Positions 52,850 through 63,903 of a stretch of DNA of 64,000 nucleotides are shown here, piece by piece; positions within the stretch are counted from its first letter, which is position 1, and every line of letters begins with the position of its first letter. The position numbers and the translations under genes were made by a program. The DNA comes from Bacillota bacterium. Lineage in GTDB: Bacteria; Bacillota_A; Clostridia; Lachnospirales; Lachnospiraceae. Below the pieces are notes generated by a model that saw only the letters and a list, made by a program, of their open reading frames with translations, ran no database searches and was not told where the DNA came from. The DNA is taken from the NCBI GenBank assembly GCA_023443625.1, contig JAEZTQ010000036.1, positions 1-64,000 on the forward strand. Direction: 5' to 3'.

Positions 52850-53293
52850 CTATATTTCATCTTTTTTTTCAAAATTAAGCTTGTCGAGATAGCCTTGTAA
52901 AATCAATACTGCAGCTAACTTATCCACTACCTTGGCCTTCTCTTCATGTTTTAACTTTGCTTGGGACAGAATCTGATTCGCTGCAACTGTAGTCAGTCTC
53001 TCATCCCATAGTATAACTTCTAACCCTGTTCTTTGCCTAAGCTTTTGGGCAAATTCCTCTGACTTAAGAGCCCTTTCACCAATGGTATTGTTTAAATGCT
53101 TAGGGTAACCAAGAACAATTCTGTCTATAGCATATTCTGTAACTAATTGTTCAATTCTTGCTAAAGTCTGCCGAAGCTTATTTTCCTGTTTGCGACGGAT
53201 TACCTCAATTCCCTGAGCAGTCATTAGAAGTCCATCACTAATAGCAACTCCAACTGTCACAGAGCCATAATCCAATCCCATAATTCTATTCAT
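52850..53293 (-). CDS. ruvX: Holliday-junction resolvase-like RuvX (YqgF)
   Basis: A 147-aa RNase H-fold nuclease ([39 protein letters not shown]). In bacteria it acts in pre-16S rRNA 5' processing. Preceded by GGAGG. Third gene of the ireB-ruvX-DUF1292 run. Confidence 0.93.
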   Translation of the reverse strand: MNRIMGLDYGSVTVGVAISDGLLMTAQGIEVIRRKQENKLRQTLARIEQLVTEYAIDRIVLGYPKHLNNTIGERALKSEEFAQKLRQRTGLEVILWDERLTTVAANQILSQAKLKHEEKAKVVDKLAAVLILQGYLDKLNFEKKDEI

Positions 53294-53339
53294 TCATAAC
53301 CTCCAATGCAGCTTCATCAGTAGTCAAATTTGATAATAT

Positions 53340-53609
53340 TTAGTTAATGTGATTAATCTCTTTATTAATATAAAAGCGTAACAATTCTTCTACAATCTCA
53401 TCACGTTCTACTTTCATAATCAAACTTCTGGCACCCTTATGGCTTGTTATATAAGTCGGGTCACCAGACATAACATATCCAACAATTTGGTTCAAAGGAT
53501 TATAACCCTTCTCAGTCAAAGCCAGATATACTGTCTTAATAATATCACTGACTATAATTTCTGTATCCTTATGGACTCTAAAGTACTGAGTATTATTAGC
53601 TTTTTGCAT
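53340..53609 (-). CDS. ireB: IreB family protein (DUF965)
   Basis: An 89-aa conserved regulator (KGYNPLNQIVGYVMSGDPTYITSHKGARSLI). In enterococci IreB is a phospho-target of the PASTA kinase IreK and affects peptidoglycan synthesis. Located directly before ruvX, as usual. Confidence 0.92.
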   Translation of the reverse strand: MQKANNTQYFRVHKDTEIIVSDIIKTVYLALTEKGYNPLNQIVGYVMSGDPTYITSHKGARSLIMKVERDEIVEELLRFYINKEINHIN

Positions 53610-53712
53610 AGCATCACTTCCTCTTCCATTAAATCTTATCTTGATTTTCGTTCACGGCTATTATCATAGCAATTACTATTACCTACTATATTAATATATT
53701 TAGAAGAAAATT

Positions 53713-55038
53713 TCAATGGATTATTTCAGAAAGCGTAATATCTTCTGTTAAATTGTTACATATTTTCACTTTGAGAAGCTGATTAGATAAATCTGTCTCA
53801 TAGGGAAGAGCTATTTTAAGATATCTTTCATTATGTCCAATCTGGTATTTTACTCCCTCAAGAATAATTTCTTCTTCAAATAGCACTTTCTCAATTTTAC
53901 CCAAAAAATTAGCTTTATATTCCTTAGATAAGATTTTAGTTAATTCTATTAACTCATTACTTCTCTTGCTTTTGATATGGTCCGCAACTTGTTCTTTCAT
54001 CTCTGCGGCTTTCGTCCCTGCTCTTTTTGAATATTTAAAAACATGGATTTGAGAAAATCCGATTTTCTTAACAAAGCTTAAGGTTTCATCAAACTCCTCT
54101 TTCGTTTCCCCTGGAAAGCCTACGATTATATCTGTTGTAAAGGAAGGCAACTCAAAATAGTTCTTTATTAATAAAACACGCTGATAATATTCTTCAGTGG
54201 TATATTTTCGATTCATACGTTGCAAAACTGTATCACTCCCACTTTGTAAAGATAGATGAAAATGTGGACAGAATTGCTTTACCTGTGATATTACCCCTAG
54301 TAATTCATCCGTTATAATCCTAGGTTCTAAGGAACCTAATCGTATTCGCTCTACCCCATGGATTAAACCAATATTCTTAATGAGCTCTGCCAAAGGCATA
54401 TTCATATCAATCTGCTTAAAGTCTGTGCCATAAGAGGATATATGGATACCTGTTAGAACAATTTCCTTATAACCTTTCTTAACTAATTCGCCGATTTCAT
54501 CAAGGATTTCTTTCTCCTTACGACTTCTTACCCTTCCTCTGACATAAGGAATAATGCAATAGGAGCAAAACCTGTTACAGCCATCTTGTATTTTAATAAA
54601 TGCTCTGGTTTTCTCCATTGTTGTTATGATATTAAGTTCTTCATAATCCTTCTCGTCATTAATATCAATAATTAATTCTTCCTTCTGTTTGCTATTCTTA
54701 CAACGTTCCACCATGGTTACGATATCTGATTTTTTATTATTGCCTATAACAAGATCCACTGCACTATCCTCTAATAAGACCTCTTCTGCTGCCTGTACAT
54801 AACAACCTACTGCTGCAATAATTGCCTTTGGATTTCTGCTTTTCGCCTGATGCAGCATCTGCCGTGACTTCCGGTCAGCAATATTAGTAACTGTGCAAGT
54901 ATTGACCACATAGACATCTGCCATGTCCTTAAAATCCACAATATCATAGCCCGCACTTTCAAACATCCCACGCATAGCCTCAGTTTCATAGGAGTTAACC
55001 TTGCATCCAAGACTTAAAAATGCTGCTTTTTTCTTCAT
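53713..55038 (-). CDS. mtaB: tRNA ms2t6A methylthiotransferase MtaB
   Basis: Radical-SAM enzyme (441 aa) adding a methylthio group to t6A37 of ANN-decoding tRNAs. N-terminal UPF0004 domain with cluster Cys residues in SLGCKVNSYE, NTCTVTN and AAVGCYVQA. Radical-SAM motif CNRFCSYC, and a C-terminal TRAM region. The opening and spacing fit MtaB rather than MiaB. Confidence 0.94.
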   Translation of the reverse strand: MKKKAAFLSLGCKVNSYETEAMRGMFESAGYDIVDFKDMADVYVVNTCTVTNIADRKSRQMLHQAKSRNPKAIIAAVGCYVQAAEEVLLEDSAVDLVIGNNKKSDIVTMVERCKNSKQKEELIIDINDEKDYEELNIITTMEKTRAFIKIQDGCNRFCSYCIIPYVRGRVRSRKEKEILDEIGELVKKGYKEIVLTGIHISSYGTDFKQIDMNMPLAELIKNIGLIHGVERIRLGSLEPRIITDELLGVISQVKQFCPHFHLSLQSGSDTVLQRMNRKYTTEEYYQRVLLIKNYFELPSFTTDIIVGFPGETKEEFDETLSFVKKIGFSQIHVFKYSKRAGTKAAEMKEQVADHIKSKRSNELIELTKILSKEYKANFLGKIEKVLFEEEIILEGVKYQIGHNERYLKIALPYETDLSNQLLKVKICNNLTEDITLSEIIH

Positions 55039-55289
55039 GTATCTGATATTTCCTTTCTAAATTTCATCATTTATTTATATCAAATTTATAATAAATTTTA
55101 GGTTTATATTGTTACGGTTTAGACATCCAACAGAATTAAAGACTAATTATAAGTCTTGGGCCAAACTGCTCCTTAATAATATTCACCTACCTATAGAACT
55201 TTTCCTGTTTTTTTTATTGATTTTGTATATTGACTTTTATATTGCTAAAATATAGTATATAGATATACTGAATAAAGGAGGTTATATAG

Positions 55290-55523
<234 letters not shown>

Positions 55524-55563
55524 TGAAAGCTTACTAAAGAGGTTGTCACTTGTGACGACCTTC

Positions 55564-55718
55564 TTTTTATTCAATAGGAAATTACGTCCTATTGAATAAA
55601 AATGCGACCCTATGGATGCGCACCTCAGCGAATAACGCAAATGAATTTGCGTATGAAGTATATTGCTTCGTAATCCCCTCGGGCGCGGAGAATGTGCCAA
55701 AGGCACATTCTTTGTTCT
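55564..55718 (-). repeat. Dispersed structured element, copy C
   Basis: Inverted relative to copies A and B. Hairpin 2 stem TTTTTATTCAATAGGA/complement is identical to copy B (55564-55579, 55587-55602) with loop AATTACG. Core GAGGTGCGCATCC and CGCCCGAGGGGATT are conserved. Hairpin 1 (AGAATGTGCC/GGCACATTCT) matches copy A. A partial extra tail copy follows at 55719-55768. It fills the 264-bp gap between convergent genes. Confidence 0.88.
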
Positions 55719-55787
55719 TTTGTAGGAAAGTGCGTCCTATAAAATAAGAAAATTAGGATGCACACTTGCCCATAACACTCTGGAATT

Positions 55788-56975
55788 TTATCCTATAGTA
55801 ATAACTTCTACTGTTTTAAGAGCTGCTTCAATCATTTCATTTATTTTCTCTTCAAGCTTTTTCTCTGAATTATTAATTACCTTTATACTTGGCCTGGTTA
55901 CTGGATGCTTTGCAACAAATATGGTGCAACAATCCTCAAAGGGCTGGATTGAAGTCTCAAAGGTATCAATTTTCTCTGCAATTTCTACAATATCCTTCTT
56001 ATCAAAGGCAATCAAAGGCCTATACACCGGCATCTTACATACTTCATTGGTTGCCGCTAAGCTATACATAGTCTGACTTGCCACCTGTCCTATACTTTCA
56101 CCAGTGATTAGTCCTAAGCAGCCCTCCTGCTGTGCTAGCTCCTCTGCAATCTTCATCATATATCTTCTCATAATGATGGTGAGTTCTTCATGAGGACACT
56201 GATCATAAATATATAATTGAATGTCGGTAAAATTAACAACAAATAATTTCATCTTACCTGTATATTTGGATATCTTAGTCGCCAAATCTACAACCTTTTG
56301 TTTTGCTCTGTCACTGGTATAGGGTGGCGCATGAAAATAGGTTGCTGCAAGGGATACCCCTCTTTTTGAAATCATATAACCAGCAACAGGACTGTCAATT
56401 CCACCAGATAAGAGTAACATCGCCTTCCCACCAGTACCTACAGGCATACCACCCAGCCCTGGAATAATAATAGAATACACATAGCACTTTGTACGTACCT
56501 CAACTGTAAATCTAACCGAAGGCTTATGAACATCCACCTTTAAATCAGGAAAACGTTTTAAAAGATAAGCACCCATCTCTATACAAATCTCAGGAGAAGT
56601 CAGTGGGTAATTCTTATCTGCACGTTTTGCTTCCACCTTAAAAGTGAAATTCCGATCTGGATACATGGCTTCTACATAATCGCCGACTCCCTTCGTTAGG
56701 CTTTCCCAGTCAGAATTCTCTATAACTACAACAGGGCATATTGAAGATATACCAAATACTTTCGTTAATGCAGAAACCGTCTCTTCATAATCATATTCCT
56801 CTGGACATTCTACAAATATTCTTCCCTGTTCCTTACTTACATTGTATTCCCCCAAAGAATTAAGTGCTTCTTTGATTCGATCCTTCAAGGCGTTCTCAAA
56901 AATATAGCGGTTATTTCCTTTAAGACCTATTTCTGCGTATTTAATTAAAAATGCTTTAAACATAATAATAACCAT
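55788..56975 (-). CDS. thiI: tRNA sulfurtransferase ThiI
   Basis: Makes 4-thiouridine at tRNA U8, and in some bacteria supplies sulfur for thiamine (395 aa). N-terminal ferredoxin-like and THUMP domains, then the PP-loop LLSGGIDSPVAGYM. The rhodanese extension is absent, as in most Firmicutes. Start at 56975 (MVIIMFKAFL); an in-frame ATG at 57017 lacks a better ribosome site. The cysteine desulfurase gene is directly upstream. Confidence 0.93.
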   Translation of the reverse strand: MVIIMFKAFLIKYAEIGLKGNNRYIFENALKDRIKEALNSLGEYNVSKEQGRIFVECPEEYDYEETVSALTKVFGISSICPVVVIENSDWESLTKGVGDYVEAMYPDRNFTFKVEAKRADKNYPLTSPEICIEMGAYLLKRFPDLKVDVHKPSVRFTVEVRTKCYVYSIIIPGLGGMPVGTGGKAMLLLSGGIDSPVAGYMISKRGVSLAATYFHAPPYTSDRAKQKVVDLATKISKYTGKMKLFVVNFTDIQLYIYDQCPHEELTIIMRRYMMKIAEELAQQEGCLGLITGESIGQVASQTMYSLAATNEVCKMPVYRPLIAFDKKDIVEIAEKIDTFETSIQPFEDCCTIFVAKHPVTRPSIKVINNSEKKLEEKINEMIEAALKTVEVITIG

Positions 56976-57089
56976 GCCTTTCCGTAACCTGCAAGCTTTG
57001 GGCTGCAGGCCATTCATTATTCCAAGCTTCTATCAACATCTTCCTACAATGCAAGAAGGCACCCAAACACAAGTAGGAAGCTATGGATA

Positions 57090-58277
57090 TTATCTTCTTG
57101 TATATCTTCTTAGGGTTGGTAAAAGTTCATTCATCTGCTTTAAAGTATACTCAATCTCCTCTAAAGTTGTCAAATCCGACATAGAGAAACGAAGGGTGGA
57201 ATCCACTAATTCTTTGGGCAGACCAATGGCTGTTAGGGTAACACTGGGTGTAGGATGATGGGAGCTACAGGCAGAACCAGCAGACACATAGACTCCCCTA
57301 TCTTCTAATGCATGCAAGAATACCTCGCTTCGTACTCCTTGAAAGCTCACATTGATAATATGGGGTGCAGTCTTATGAAGCTGCTCCAACTCAAATTCCT
57401 CACTACATTCCATAGGAAGTCCATTGACCTTAACCCCCTCTATTTTACTTACCTCTTGCAAAAACCTTTGTTTTAATTGGTATTGACGAGATATTTTCTC
57501 CTCAAAATCTGTATACAATTCCATAACAGCTTGTCCTAACCCTGCAATTGCTGGCACATTTTCTGTTCCGGAACGTAGATTTCTCTGGTGTCCACCACCA
57601 AAGATAGTAGGATTTAGCTTTACCTTATCATCAACATATAAAGCTCCAATACCCTTGGGACCATGAATTTTATGTCCACTAAAGGACAATAAATCAATTC
57701 CCATTCGCTTTGGGTAGATGCGATATTTGCCAAAGGCTTGCACTGCATCTACATGAATGAGAATATCCTTCTTTCTCTTTTTTAGTTCTAGGATTAATTC
57801 TTCTATCTCTTGAACTGAGCCAATTTCGTTATTTACATACATAATGCTAATAAGTAAGGTACTTTCTTTCACCAGCTCATATAATTTCTCTTTGATTAAT
57901 CTACCTGAAGCATCGACAGGGGCAAAACTTATCTCAAAGCCTCTCTCCTCAAGATGAACTAAGGTCTGATGTACGGACGGATGCTCTATTCTGGTGGTAA
58001 TAATATGGTTTCCTCTTCTTTTATTGGCTAGCGCTGTACCAATTAGAGCCAGATTATTCGCTTCTGTTCCTCCAGAAGTAAATATTATTTCCTTGGGGTT
58101 TACTTTTAGATGACTAGCTATAATGGCAGAGGCCTCTTTCATATGTTGCTCTGCCTTTAGGCCTAAACGATGCATGGAGGAGGGGTTCCCATAATCTTCA
58201 TACATAACCTTCATCATAAGATCTTTCACACCATCTGTAACTTTCGTTGTTGCCGAATTATCTAAATATACTTCCAT
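57090..58277 (-). CDS. Cysteine desulfurase (NifS/IscS family)
   Basis: PLP enzyme (395 aa) releasing sulfur from cysteine. Opening MEVYLDNSATTKV, PLP Lys in SFSGHKIHGPKG and persulfide Cys in SAGSACSSHHPTPS. Pairing with thiI suggests it feeds tRNA thiolation (NifZ-like). Confidence 0.94.
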   Translation of the reverse strand: MEVYLDNSATTKVTDGVKDLMMKVMYEDYGNPSSMHRLGLKAEQHMKEASAIIASHLKVNPKEIIFTSGGTEANNLALIGTALANKRRGNHIITTRIEHPSVHQTLVHLEERGFEISFAPVDASGRLIKEKLYELVKESTLLISIMYVNNEIGSVQEIEELILELKKRKKDILIHVDAVQAFGKYRIYPKRMGIDLLSFSGHKIHGPKGIGALYVDDKVKLNPTIFGGGHQRNLRSGTENVPAIAGLGQAVMELYTDFEEKISRQYQLKQRFLQEVSKIEGVKVNGLPMECSEEFELEQLHKTAPHIINVSFQGVRSEVFLHALEDRGVYVSAGSACSSHHPTPSVTLTAIGLPKELVDSTLRFSMSDLTTLEEIEYTLKQMNELLPTLRRYTRR

Positions 58278-58303
58278 AGTAACTCCATTCTGATAAAGTA
58301 CCT

Positions 58304-59194
58304 TCAGTTATTGTAATAGGTCCTGTTCTTCTCAAGTAATAGCAGAACCCAATAGGGGTTTACACTCATTTCCCCACTGGGAGCATTTATATAAATTCCA
58401 AGATGAAGATGTACGTCAAACTGTCCGATTGTTCCTTCAGCACCGTAACCACTGTCACCCATAAATCCCAGTAGTTGTCCGGCAATTACCCTATCTCCTT
58501 GCTCAAGTTCTGGAGCGTAAGATGCCAAATGGGCATAATAAAAATACCCTCCACTCTCAGCTCTTATGCCAATACGGTACCCTCCCTTTTCCAGCCATCC
58601 CATTTTTTCTACGGTACCATCTGTCATACTTATAATCGGGAAGAAACCTCTGATATTATTAGTGGCCATGAGGTCCGTACCCTCATGCTTTCTATCACCA
58701 CCATAGGTCCGAGGCTTTCCCCAGGAATCATCATAATAAATATCTGCATCACCCTGCACTACTTTCGGTACAGGAAAATAAGCCAAATCCTTAAAAATTG
58801 CTTTGTAATAGCCATAAAGCTCGACAAAAGCGGGATTGGCAGCCATTCTGCTAATTCCACGGTAAAAGGTTATCTGATCAATCAATTCATACTTTGTAAG
58901 ACTATAAGAGGAGGCCATCATACTAAAGGTAAGGTAGCCTATGTTATCTATATAAGGCAAATCCTTTAGATGTGGCTCCTGTTTTATTAGTCTGGACACT
59001 TTACTTTCTGCTTCTTCTAAGATGTCCTCTTTAAACTGCAGATTACGAAAATTATCATAATCAATATCCGTGGCCACAATTTTCTTAATTAGCAGCTCAT
59101 TCTGTAATAATTGTAATTCGAAGCTAACAATAAATACTACAGCCGTAAGCATTAAGACAAAAAACACATATGACCTTTGCTTCATATACTTCAT
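58304..59194 (-). CDS. Membrane-anchored M23 (LytM) metallopeptidase
   Basis: A 296-aa protein with an N-terminal membrane segment (YVFFVLMLTAVVFIVSFEL), a helical stalk and a C-terminal M23 domain. Zinc ligands are in RKHEGTDLMA (His, Asp) and DVHLHLGIY (HxH), so it is probably active. Likely cuts peptidoglycan cross-links. Start uncertain between 59206 (GTG) and 59194 (ATG). Confidence 0.88.
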   Translation of the reverse strand: MKYMKQRSYVFFVLMLTAVVFIVSFELQLLQNELLIKKIVATDIDYDNFRNLQFKEDILEEAESKVSRLIKQEPHLKDLPYIDNIGYLTFSMMASSYSLTKYELIDQITFYRGISRMAANPAFVELYGYYKAIFKDLAYFPVPKVVQGDADIYYDDSWGKPRTYGGDRKHEGTDLMATNNIRGFFPIISMTDGTVEKMGWLEKGGYRIGIRAESGGYFYYAHLASYAPELEQGDRVIAGQLLGFMGDSGYGAEGTIGQFDVHLHLGIYINAPSGEMSVNPYWVLLLLEKNRTYYNN

Positions 59195-59313
59195 TCTACC
59201 ACTCACGATACTATATTATTCCCATCCAAATTATGATATCCAATTATGGAATCGGGACACCTAATTATATGGTCTCATGAAGGGTAATATAACAAAACAC
59301 TTGTATTTTATGT

Positions 59314-60765
59314 TTAATTTACATTGGAAGGATTAGCCTCCTTTGCACTTGTAGCATCCCCAAAGATAAATTCATGCAAAGCGTCGATATTCTTTTCATA
59401 ATCAGGTATTAATACAGACATTCCTCGTACCCTAACATTACCATCAAAGGCTCCATCCACTGGTACTCTAAGTTGTTCCAGGTCTAATTCATTCATTCCC
59501 ATATCAATAAAGGAATTCAACAACATCTGAAAGCACTTATTGTCAATATCTGTAGTAACCTCATCAAGGAGATTGAACATCATAGCAAGGAGATCCGCCT
59601 TACTTTTGGATTTAACTTTATCAAAAATTGCATTTAATACAATTCTGTGTCTATCTGTACGTCCAAAGTCATTATTATTACCTGTTATTGTAGATCTTTT
59701 ACGCACACGACTATAGCCAAGTACCTGATTTCCATTAAGAACTTGAGTTCCTTCCACCACATTTCTATTTGCTGGATCAGAGATATAGTTTGTTTTATTT
59801 AAATAAGAGGCCTCCCCTTTGGTCAAGGTTATCTCTAATCCTCCCATACTGTCGATAATTTCTTCAAAGTCTTCAAAATTCACCATGACACATCCATCAA
59901 GCTTTATATCTAAATTCAAGGCGATTGTTTCATATAGTAAATCATGACCACCCTTTTCAAAGACAGTATTTAATCTGTTATCCTTATAACCAGGGATTCG
60001 TACCAGCATATCTCGCATTAAGGAGGTAAGCTTGAGTTCCTTTGATTTAGTATTCATAGTAGCAATGACAATAACATCGGTACGTCCTCTGGAATCTCCA
60101 TTACCGATTGCTTCTTCTCCTAATAGGAGTATGTTATATACACCATCCTCCTGTCTACCATCACCAGGGCGCTCCGGCCAAACAATGGTACTTGGATCAA
60201 TTTCTGGTGCTGTAGAGTTCATATCATCATCATCCAGAAAATCGATATCAGCAGACACATCTGTATTATCTTTAAATCTGTTAGTCATAGAGCCCCAGAT
60301 GCTTCCACTAACATTAACGCCCATATTCAACAGCAACTTATTCCCTGGTTTTGTAAATCCCAGAAAAAATAAGATTCCAATAAGAGAAAGCATTAATAAT
60401 ACAACTTTACTTTGTATTTTGAATAGACGTCTTTTCCTCTTAAGCTTTTCCTCTTCACTGGATGTAATATCTAATTCCTCACGGATTTGTTGAGCAAGAG
60501 ACAAATTAATTCCATATAGTTCTTCATCTACATCCTGATCATAGGTTTCATGAGATAAGGATATCCCATCTATCTCCCCATTCTCAGAATTCTCTGTCTG
60601 TGTATCCATAGAAAGAGAATTCTCATCAGTAAAAGCATCATTATTTATTGCCGGCTTTTGTTCTTCAGCACTTAAATCCCCCAGAACTTCAGCCTTATCA
60701 CTACTTAATTTCTCACCAAATTCAGAATCTTTATCTAGATCACTAGCTGAATTATCCTTATCCAT
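59314..60765 (-). CDS. LytR-CpsA-Psr (LCP) family phosphotransferase
   Basis: A 483-aa membrane protein. A very acidic cytoplasmic N-tail of about 115 residues, one membrane helix near 120-138, then the LCP domain (NILLLGEEAIGNGDSRGRTDVIVIATM; LTSLMRDMLVRIPGYKDNRLNTVF). LCP enzymes attach teichoic acids or polysaccharides to peptidoglycan. The long acidic tail is unusual. Confidence 0.9.
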   Translation of the reverse strand: MDKDNSASDLDKDSEFGEKLSSDKAEVLGDLSAEEQKPAINNDAFTDENSLSMDTQTENSENGEIDGISLSHETYDQDVDEELYGINLSLAQQIREELDITSSEEEKLKRKRRLFKIQSKVVLLMLSLIGILFFLGFTKPGNKLLLNMGVNVSGSIWGSMTNRFKDNTDVSADIDFLDDDDMNSTAPEIDPSTIVWPERPGDGRQEDGVYNILLLGEEAIGNGDSRGRTDVIVIATMNTKSKELKLTSLMRDMLVRIPGYKDNRLNTVFEKGGHDLLYETIALNLDIKLDGCVMVNFEDFEEIIDSMGGLEITLTKGEASYLNKTNYISDPANRNVVEGTQVLNGNQVLGYSRVRKRSTITGNNNDFGRTDRHRIVLNAIFDKVKSKSKADLLAMMFNLLDEVTTDIDNKCFQMLLNSFIDMGMNELDLEQLRVPVDGAFDGNVRVRGMSVLIPDYEKNIDALHEFIFGDATSAKEANPSNVN

Positions 60766-60858
60766 TTCTTCATCTCCTAATATATAAGCTACCTTGGGTA
60801 TAGATGCGTATTGCCTTATCTTATGATATATTGTCCTCTTGTATAACTTGTGCTTTAG

Positions 60859-62337
60859 TTATGCTCTTATTCTCTCTTTTAATACTTTTTCAAGGAATTG
60901 ATATACACGTATCGTCGAGGAAATACTGACTTTCTCCTCTATAGTGTGTACAAAGGTGATATCAGGACCTATGGACACAATATCAAGATGTGGCATTTTT
61001 TCATTAATCAAACCACATTCCAGTCCTGCATGGATCGCTTCAACAATCATTTCCTTTCCATTCTCCTCAAAGTACAGTTTATTAAAATGTTCTCTGAGTA
61101 AGGATTCCTTTTGATATTCCCAGGAGGGATATTCCCCACGTACTACATAATCACCACCTAAGAAATTAATCATATATTTAAGTCTGTTACTCATATGGTG
61201 CTTGAAGCTGCCCTTAGAACTTCTGATAGAAGTACAAAACTCAACTTTATCTTCCAGGGTATGGAAAATCCCAAGATTTAAGGAACTTTCCACCAAGCCT
61301 TCCAAATCAGCACTCATTGCCTGAACACCGTTTGGAATATTTATAAGGAGAAACAGCATTTTCTCAAAGGAAACAGGATGTAGAGCTTCATAGGTATCCT
61401 CACCCAAATCCTCTACACTAATCATTAACTCCGGTTCACTGGAAAATAGTTCTTTTTTATACTCGCTGGAAACTTCTTCAATAACTGAATATAGCTGACT
61501 GAATTTCTCCGACAATTCATTGGTAGCTTCAGCTGTTAACAGCAGTTCTGCATTGGCTTCTCTAGGAATTACATTATCTTTAAAGCCACCCTGCATGCTG
61601 ATTAATCCAAAAGAACACTTCTCTCTTAGGTCAAACAATACCCTTCCCAAAAGCTTCGTGGCATTACTCCTATTCTTGTCAATATCCATTCCAGAATGAC
61701 CGCCCTTAAGACCACCTAGGCTAACTTTTACTTTCTTTCCAAAACTGGATACTCTGTTTACAGGAAGAATACTGGTGCCTGTAAGACCTCCGGCACAACT
61801 ACAAAGAAGATATCCCTCTTCTTCTGAATCAAGGTTAATCATATATTTCCCTTGCAAGCTTGAAAGATCAAGGGCTTTTGCACCATTCATTCCTACTTCT
61901 TCATCTGTAGTTATAACGGCTTCTAATCTAGGATGTTCTATGGTATTGTCTGAGAATAATGCCAAGATATAAGCTACAGCAATACCATTATCAGCACCAA
62001 GGGTAGTTCCATCTGCATGAAGGTAATCGCCCTGGGTAATGAGCTTAATTCCATCCGTCAAGAAGTCATGGGTATACTCTTTCTTCTTCTCACAAACCAT
62101 GTCCATATGACCCTGTAGAATTATCGCTGGTTCATTCTCATATCCAGGTGTAGCATTTTTTATCATAATTACATTATAAGCTTCATCTTGTATATGTTCT
62201 AGCTGATGTTCCTTAGCAAAGGATACAAGATAATCACTGATTGCTTTTTCATTGCCTGAACCTCTGGGTATTTCAGATATTTGGGCAAAGTATTTAAATA
62301 TACCTTTATAATCTAGCTCATTTAATTTATTGTCCAT
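60859..62337 (-). CDS. pepD: Aminoacyl-histidine dipeptidase PepD (M20)
   Basis: Zinc dipeptidase (492 aa) splitting Xaa-His peptides such as carnosine in the cytosol. M20 motifs: ILQGHMDMVCEK, LGADNGIAVAYILAL and TTDEEVGMNGA. Single gene. Confidence 0.93.
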   Translation of the reverse strand: MDNKLNELDYKGIFKYFAQISEIPRGSGNEKAISDYLVSFAKEHQLEHIQDEAYNVIMIKNATPGYENEPAIILQGHMDMVCEKKKEYTHDFLTDGIKLITQGDYLHADGTTLGADNGIAVAYILALFSDNTIEHPRLEAVITTDEEVGMNGAKALDLSSLQGKYMINLDSEEEGYLLCSCAGGLTGTSILPVNRVSSFGKKVKVSLGGLKGGHSGMDIDKNRSNATKLLGRVLFDLREKCSFGLISMQGGFKDNVIPREANAELLLTAEATNELSEKFSQLYSVIEEVSSEYKKELFSSEPELMISVEDLGEDTYEALHPVSFEKMLFLLINIPNGVQAMSADLEGLVESSLNLGIFHTLEDKVEFCTSIRSSKGSFKHHMSNRLKYMINFLGGDYVVRGEYPSWEYQKESLLREHFNKLYFEENGKEMIVEAIHAGLECGLINEKMPHLDIVSIGPDITFVHTIEEKVSISSTIRVYQFLEKVLKERIRA

Positions 62338-62500
62338 CTTTTACATATGCCTTTCTTCTTAGATTTAAAGATTTCCTAAAACTGATGAAAGAACCGTGAA
62401 CCAAATGGCTTATGTCATAACTATATATCTTATTAGACGACATTACCTTTGGCCCGGTTCAAATTAATTACAAATTATTGAGTTAAATAATATTATGATC

Positions 62501-63865
62501 TTAATTCTTAAAACTATGAATTGGAGCCGGTATTCTTCCACCCCTGTTTATAAAAGCATCACAGCTAAAAGGATTAACCTTCATAATTGGAGCGTAGCCT
62601 AAGAGTCCACCAAACTCCACTGTATCTCCTATTGTTTTACCTACCACAGGAATAATACGTACTGCTGTAGTTTTTTGATTAATCATACCGATTGCCATCT
62701 CATCGGCTATAATACCAGAAATTGTCGTAGCCTTAGTATCCCCAGGAATTGCAATCATATCCAAACCAACAGAGCACACACAGGTCATTGCTTCTAATTT
62801 TTCTAAAGTTAAAGCACCTGCTATGACAGAATCAATCATACCCTGGTCTTCACTTACGGGAATAAATGCTCCGCTTAAGCCACCTACATATGAGGATGCC
62901 ATAACGCCACCCTTCTTCACCTGATCATTTAATAAGGCAAGAGCTGCTGTAGTTCCTGGCGCTCCCACATATTCAAGACCTATTTCCTCTAAAATCTCAG
63001 CTACACTGTCCCCCACTGCCGGAGTTGGAGCCAGGGATAAATCGATAATACCAAAAGGAATATTCAGAAGCCTCGAAGCTTCCTGTGCAACCAATTGACC
63101 AACACGGGTAATCTTAAAAGCTGTTCTTTTAATGGTCTCACAAAGGGTCTCAAAATCTGCACCCCTAGCACTTTCAAGAGCCTTTTTCACTACGCCTGGT
63201 CCACTAACACCCACATTAATAACGGCATCTCCCTCTGTCACTCCATGGAAAGCTCCTGCCATAAAGGGATTGTCATCCGGTGCATTACAAAATACTACTA
63301 GCTTTGCACAACCAATAGAATCTTTTTCCTTGGTATGCTCCGCTGTACCTTTAATAATTTCTCCGATGAGCTTAACTGCATTCATATCAATACCCGTCTT
63401 TGTTGAGCCCACATTAACAGAGCTGCAAACACGCTGGGTCCTGCTAAGTGCCACTGGGATAGACTTAATGAGAAGCTCGTCACTTACGGTCATTGCTTTA
63501 CTTACCAGTGCTGAATATCCACCGATGAAATTAACTCCTACCGTATTAGCTGCTTTATCAAGAGTCTCTGCTATGGTTACATAGTCCTCTGAGGTTTTAC
63601 ATGCACTTGCACCAACTAAAGAAATTGGTGTTACAGATATTCTTTTATTTACAATGGGAATACCGTACTCTCTTTGTATCTTGTCGCCGGTAGCCACGAG
63701 ATCTTTCGCCGTTCTTGTTATTTTCTCATATATCTTTCTATTTAATTCATTAAGATCAGGATCTGCACAGTCCAACAAGCTGATACCAAGGGTAATAGTT
63801 CTTACATCCAGATTTTCCTGTTCTATCATCTTATTTGTTTCGATGACTTCATGTATATTAATCAT
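62501..63865 (-). CDS. DUF711 / UPF0210 family protein
   Basis: A 454-aa protein of the PFL-like DUF711 family ([44 protein letters not shown]). It almost always follows an ACT-domain gene, as here. Structural relatives bind ligands, but the reaction is unknown. Confidence 0.92.
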   Translation of the reverse strand: MINIHEVIETNKMIEQENLDVRTITLGISLLDCADPDLNELNRKIYEKITRTAKDLVATGDKIQREYGIPIVNKRISVTPISLVGASACKTSEDYVTIAETLDKAANTVGVNFIGGYSALVSKAMTVSDELLIKSIPVALSRTQRVCSSVNVGSTKTGIDMNAVKLIGEIIKGTAEHTKEKDSIGCAKLVVFCNAPDDNPFMAGAFHGVTEGDAVINVGVSGPGVVKKALESARGADFETLCETIKRTAFKITRVGQLVAQEASRLLNIPFGIIDLSLAPTPAVGDSVAEILEEIGLEYVGAPGTTAALALLNDQVKKGGVMASSYVGGLSGAFIPVSEDQGMIDSVIAGALTLEKLEAMTCVCSVGLDMIAIPGDTKATTISGIIADEMAIGMINQKTTAVRIIPVVGKTIGDTVEFGGLLGYAPIMKVNPFSCDAFINRGGRIPAPIHSFKN

Positions 63866-63903
63866 GCCTAGCCTCCATTTACGTGCTATAGCACGTATTA
63901 ATA

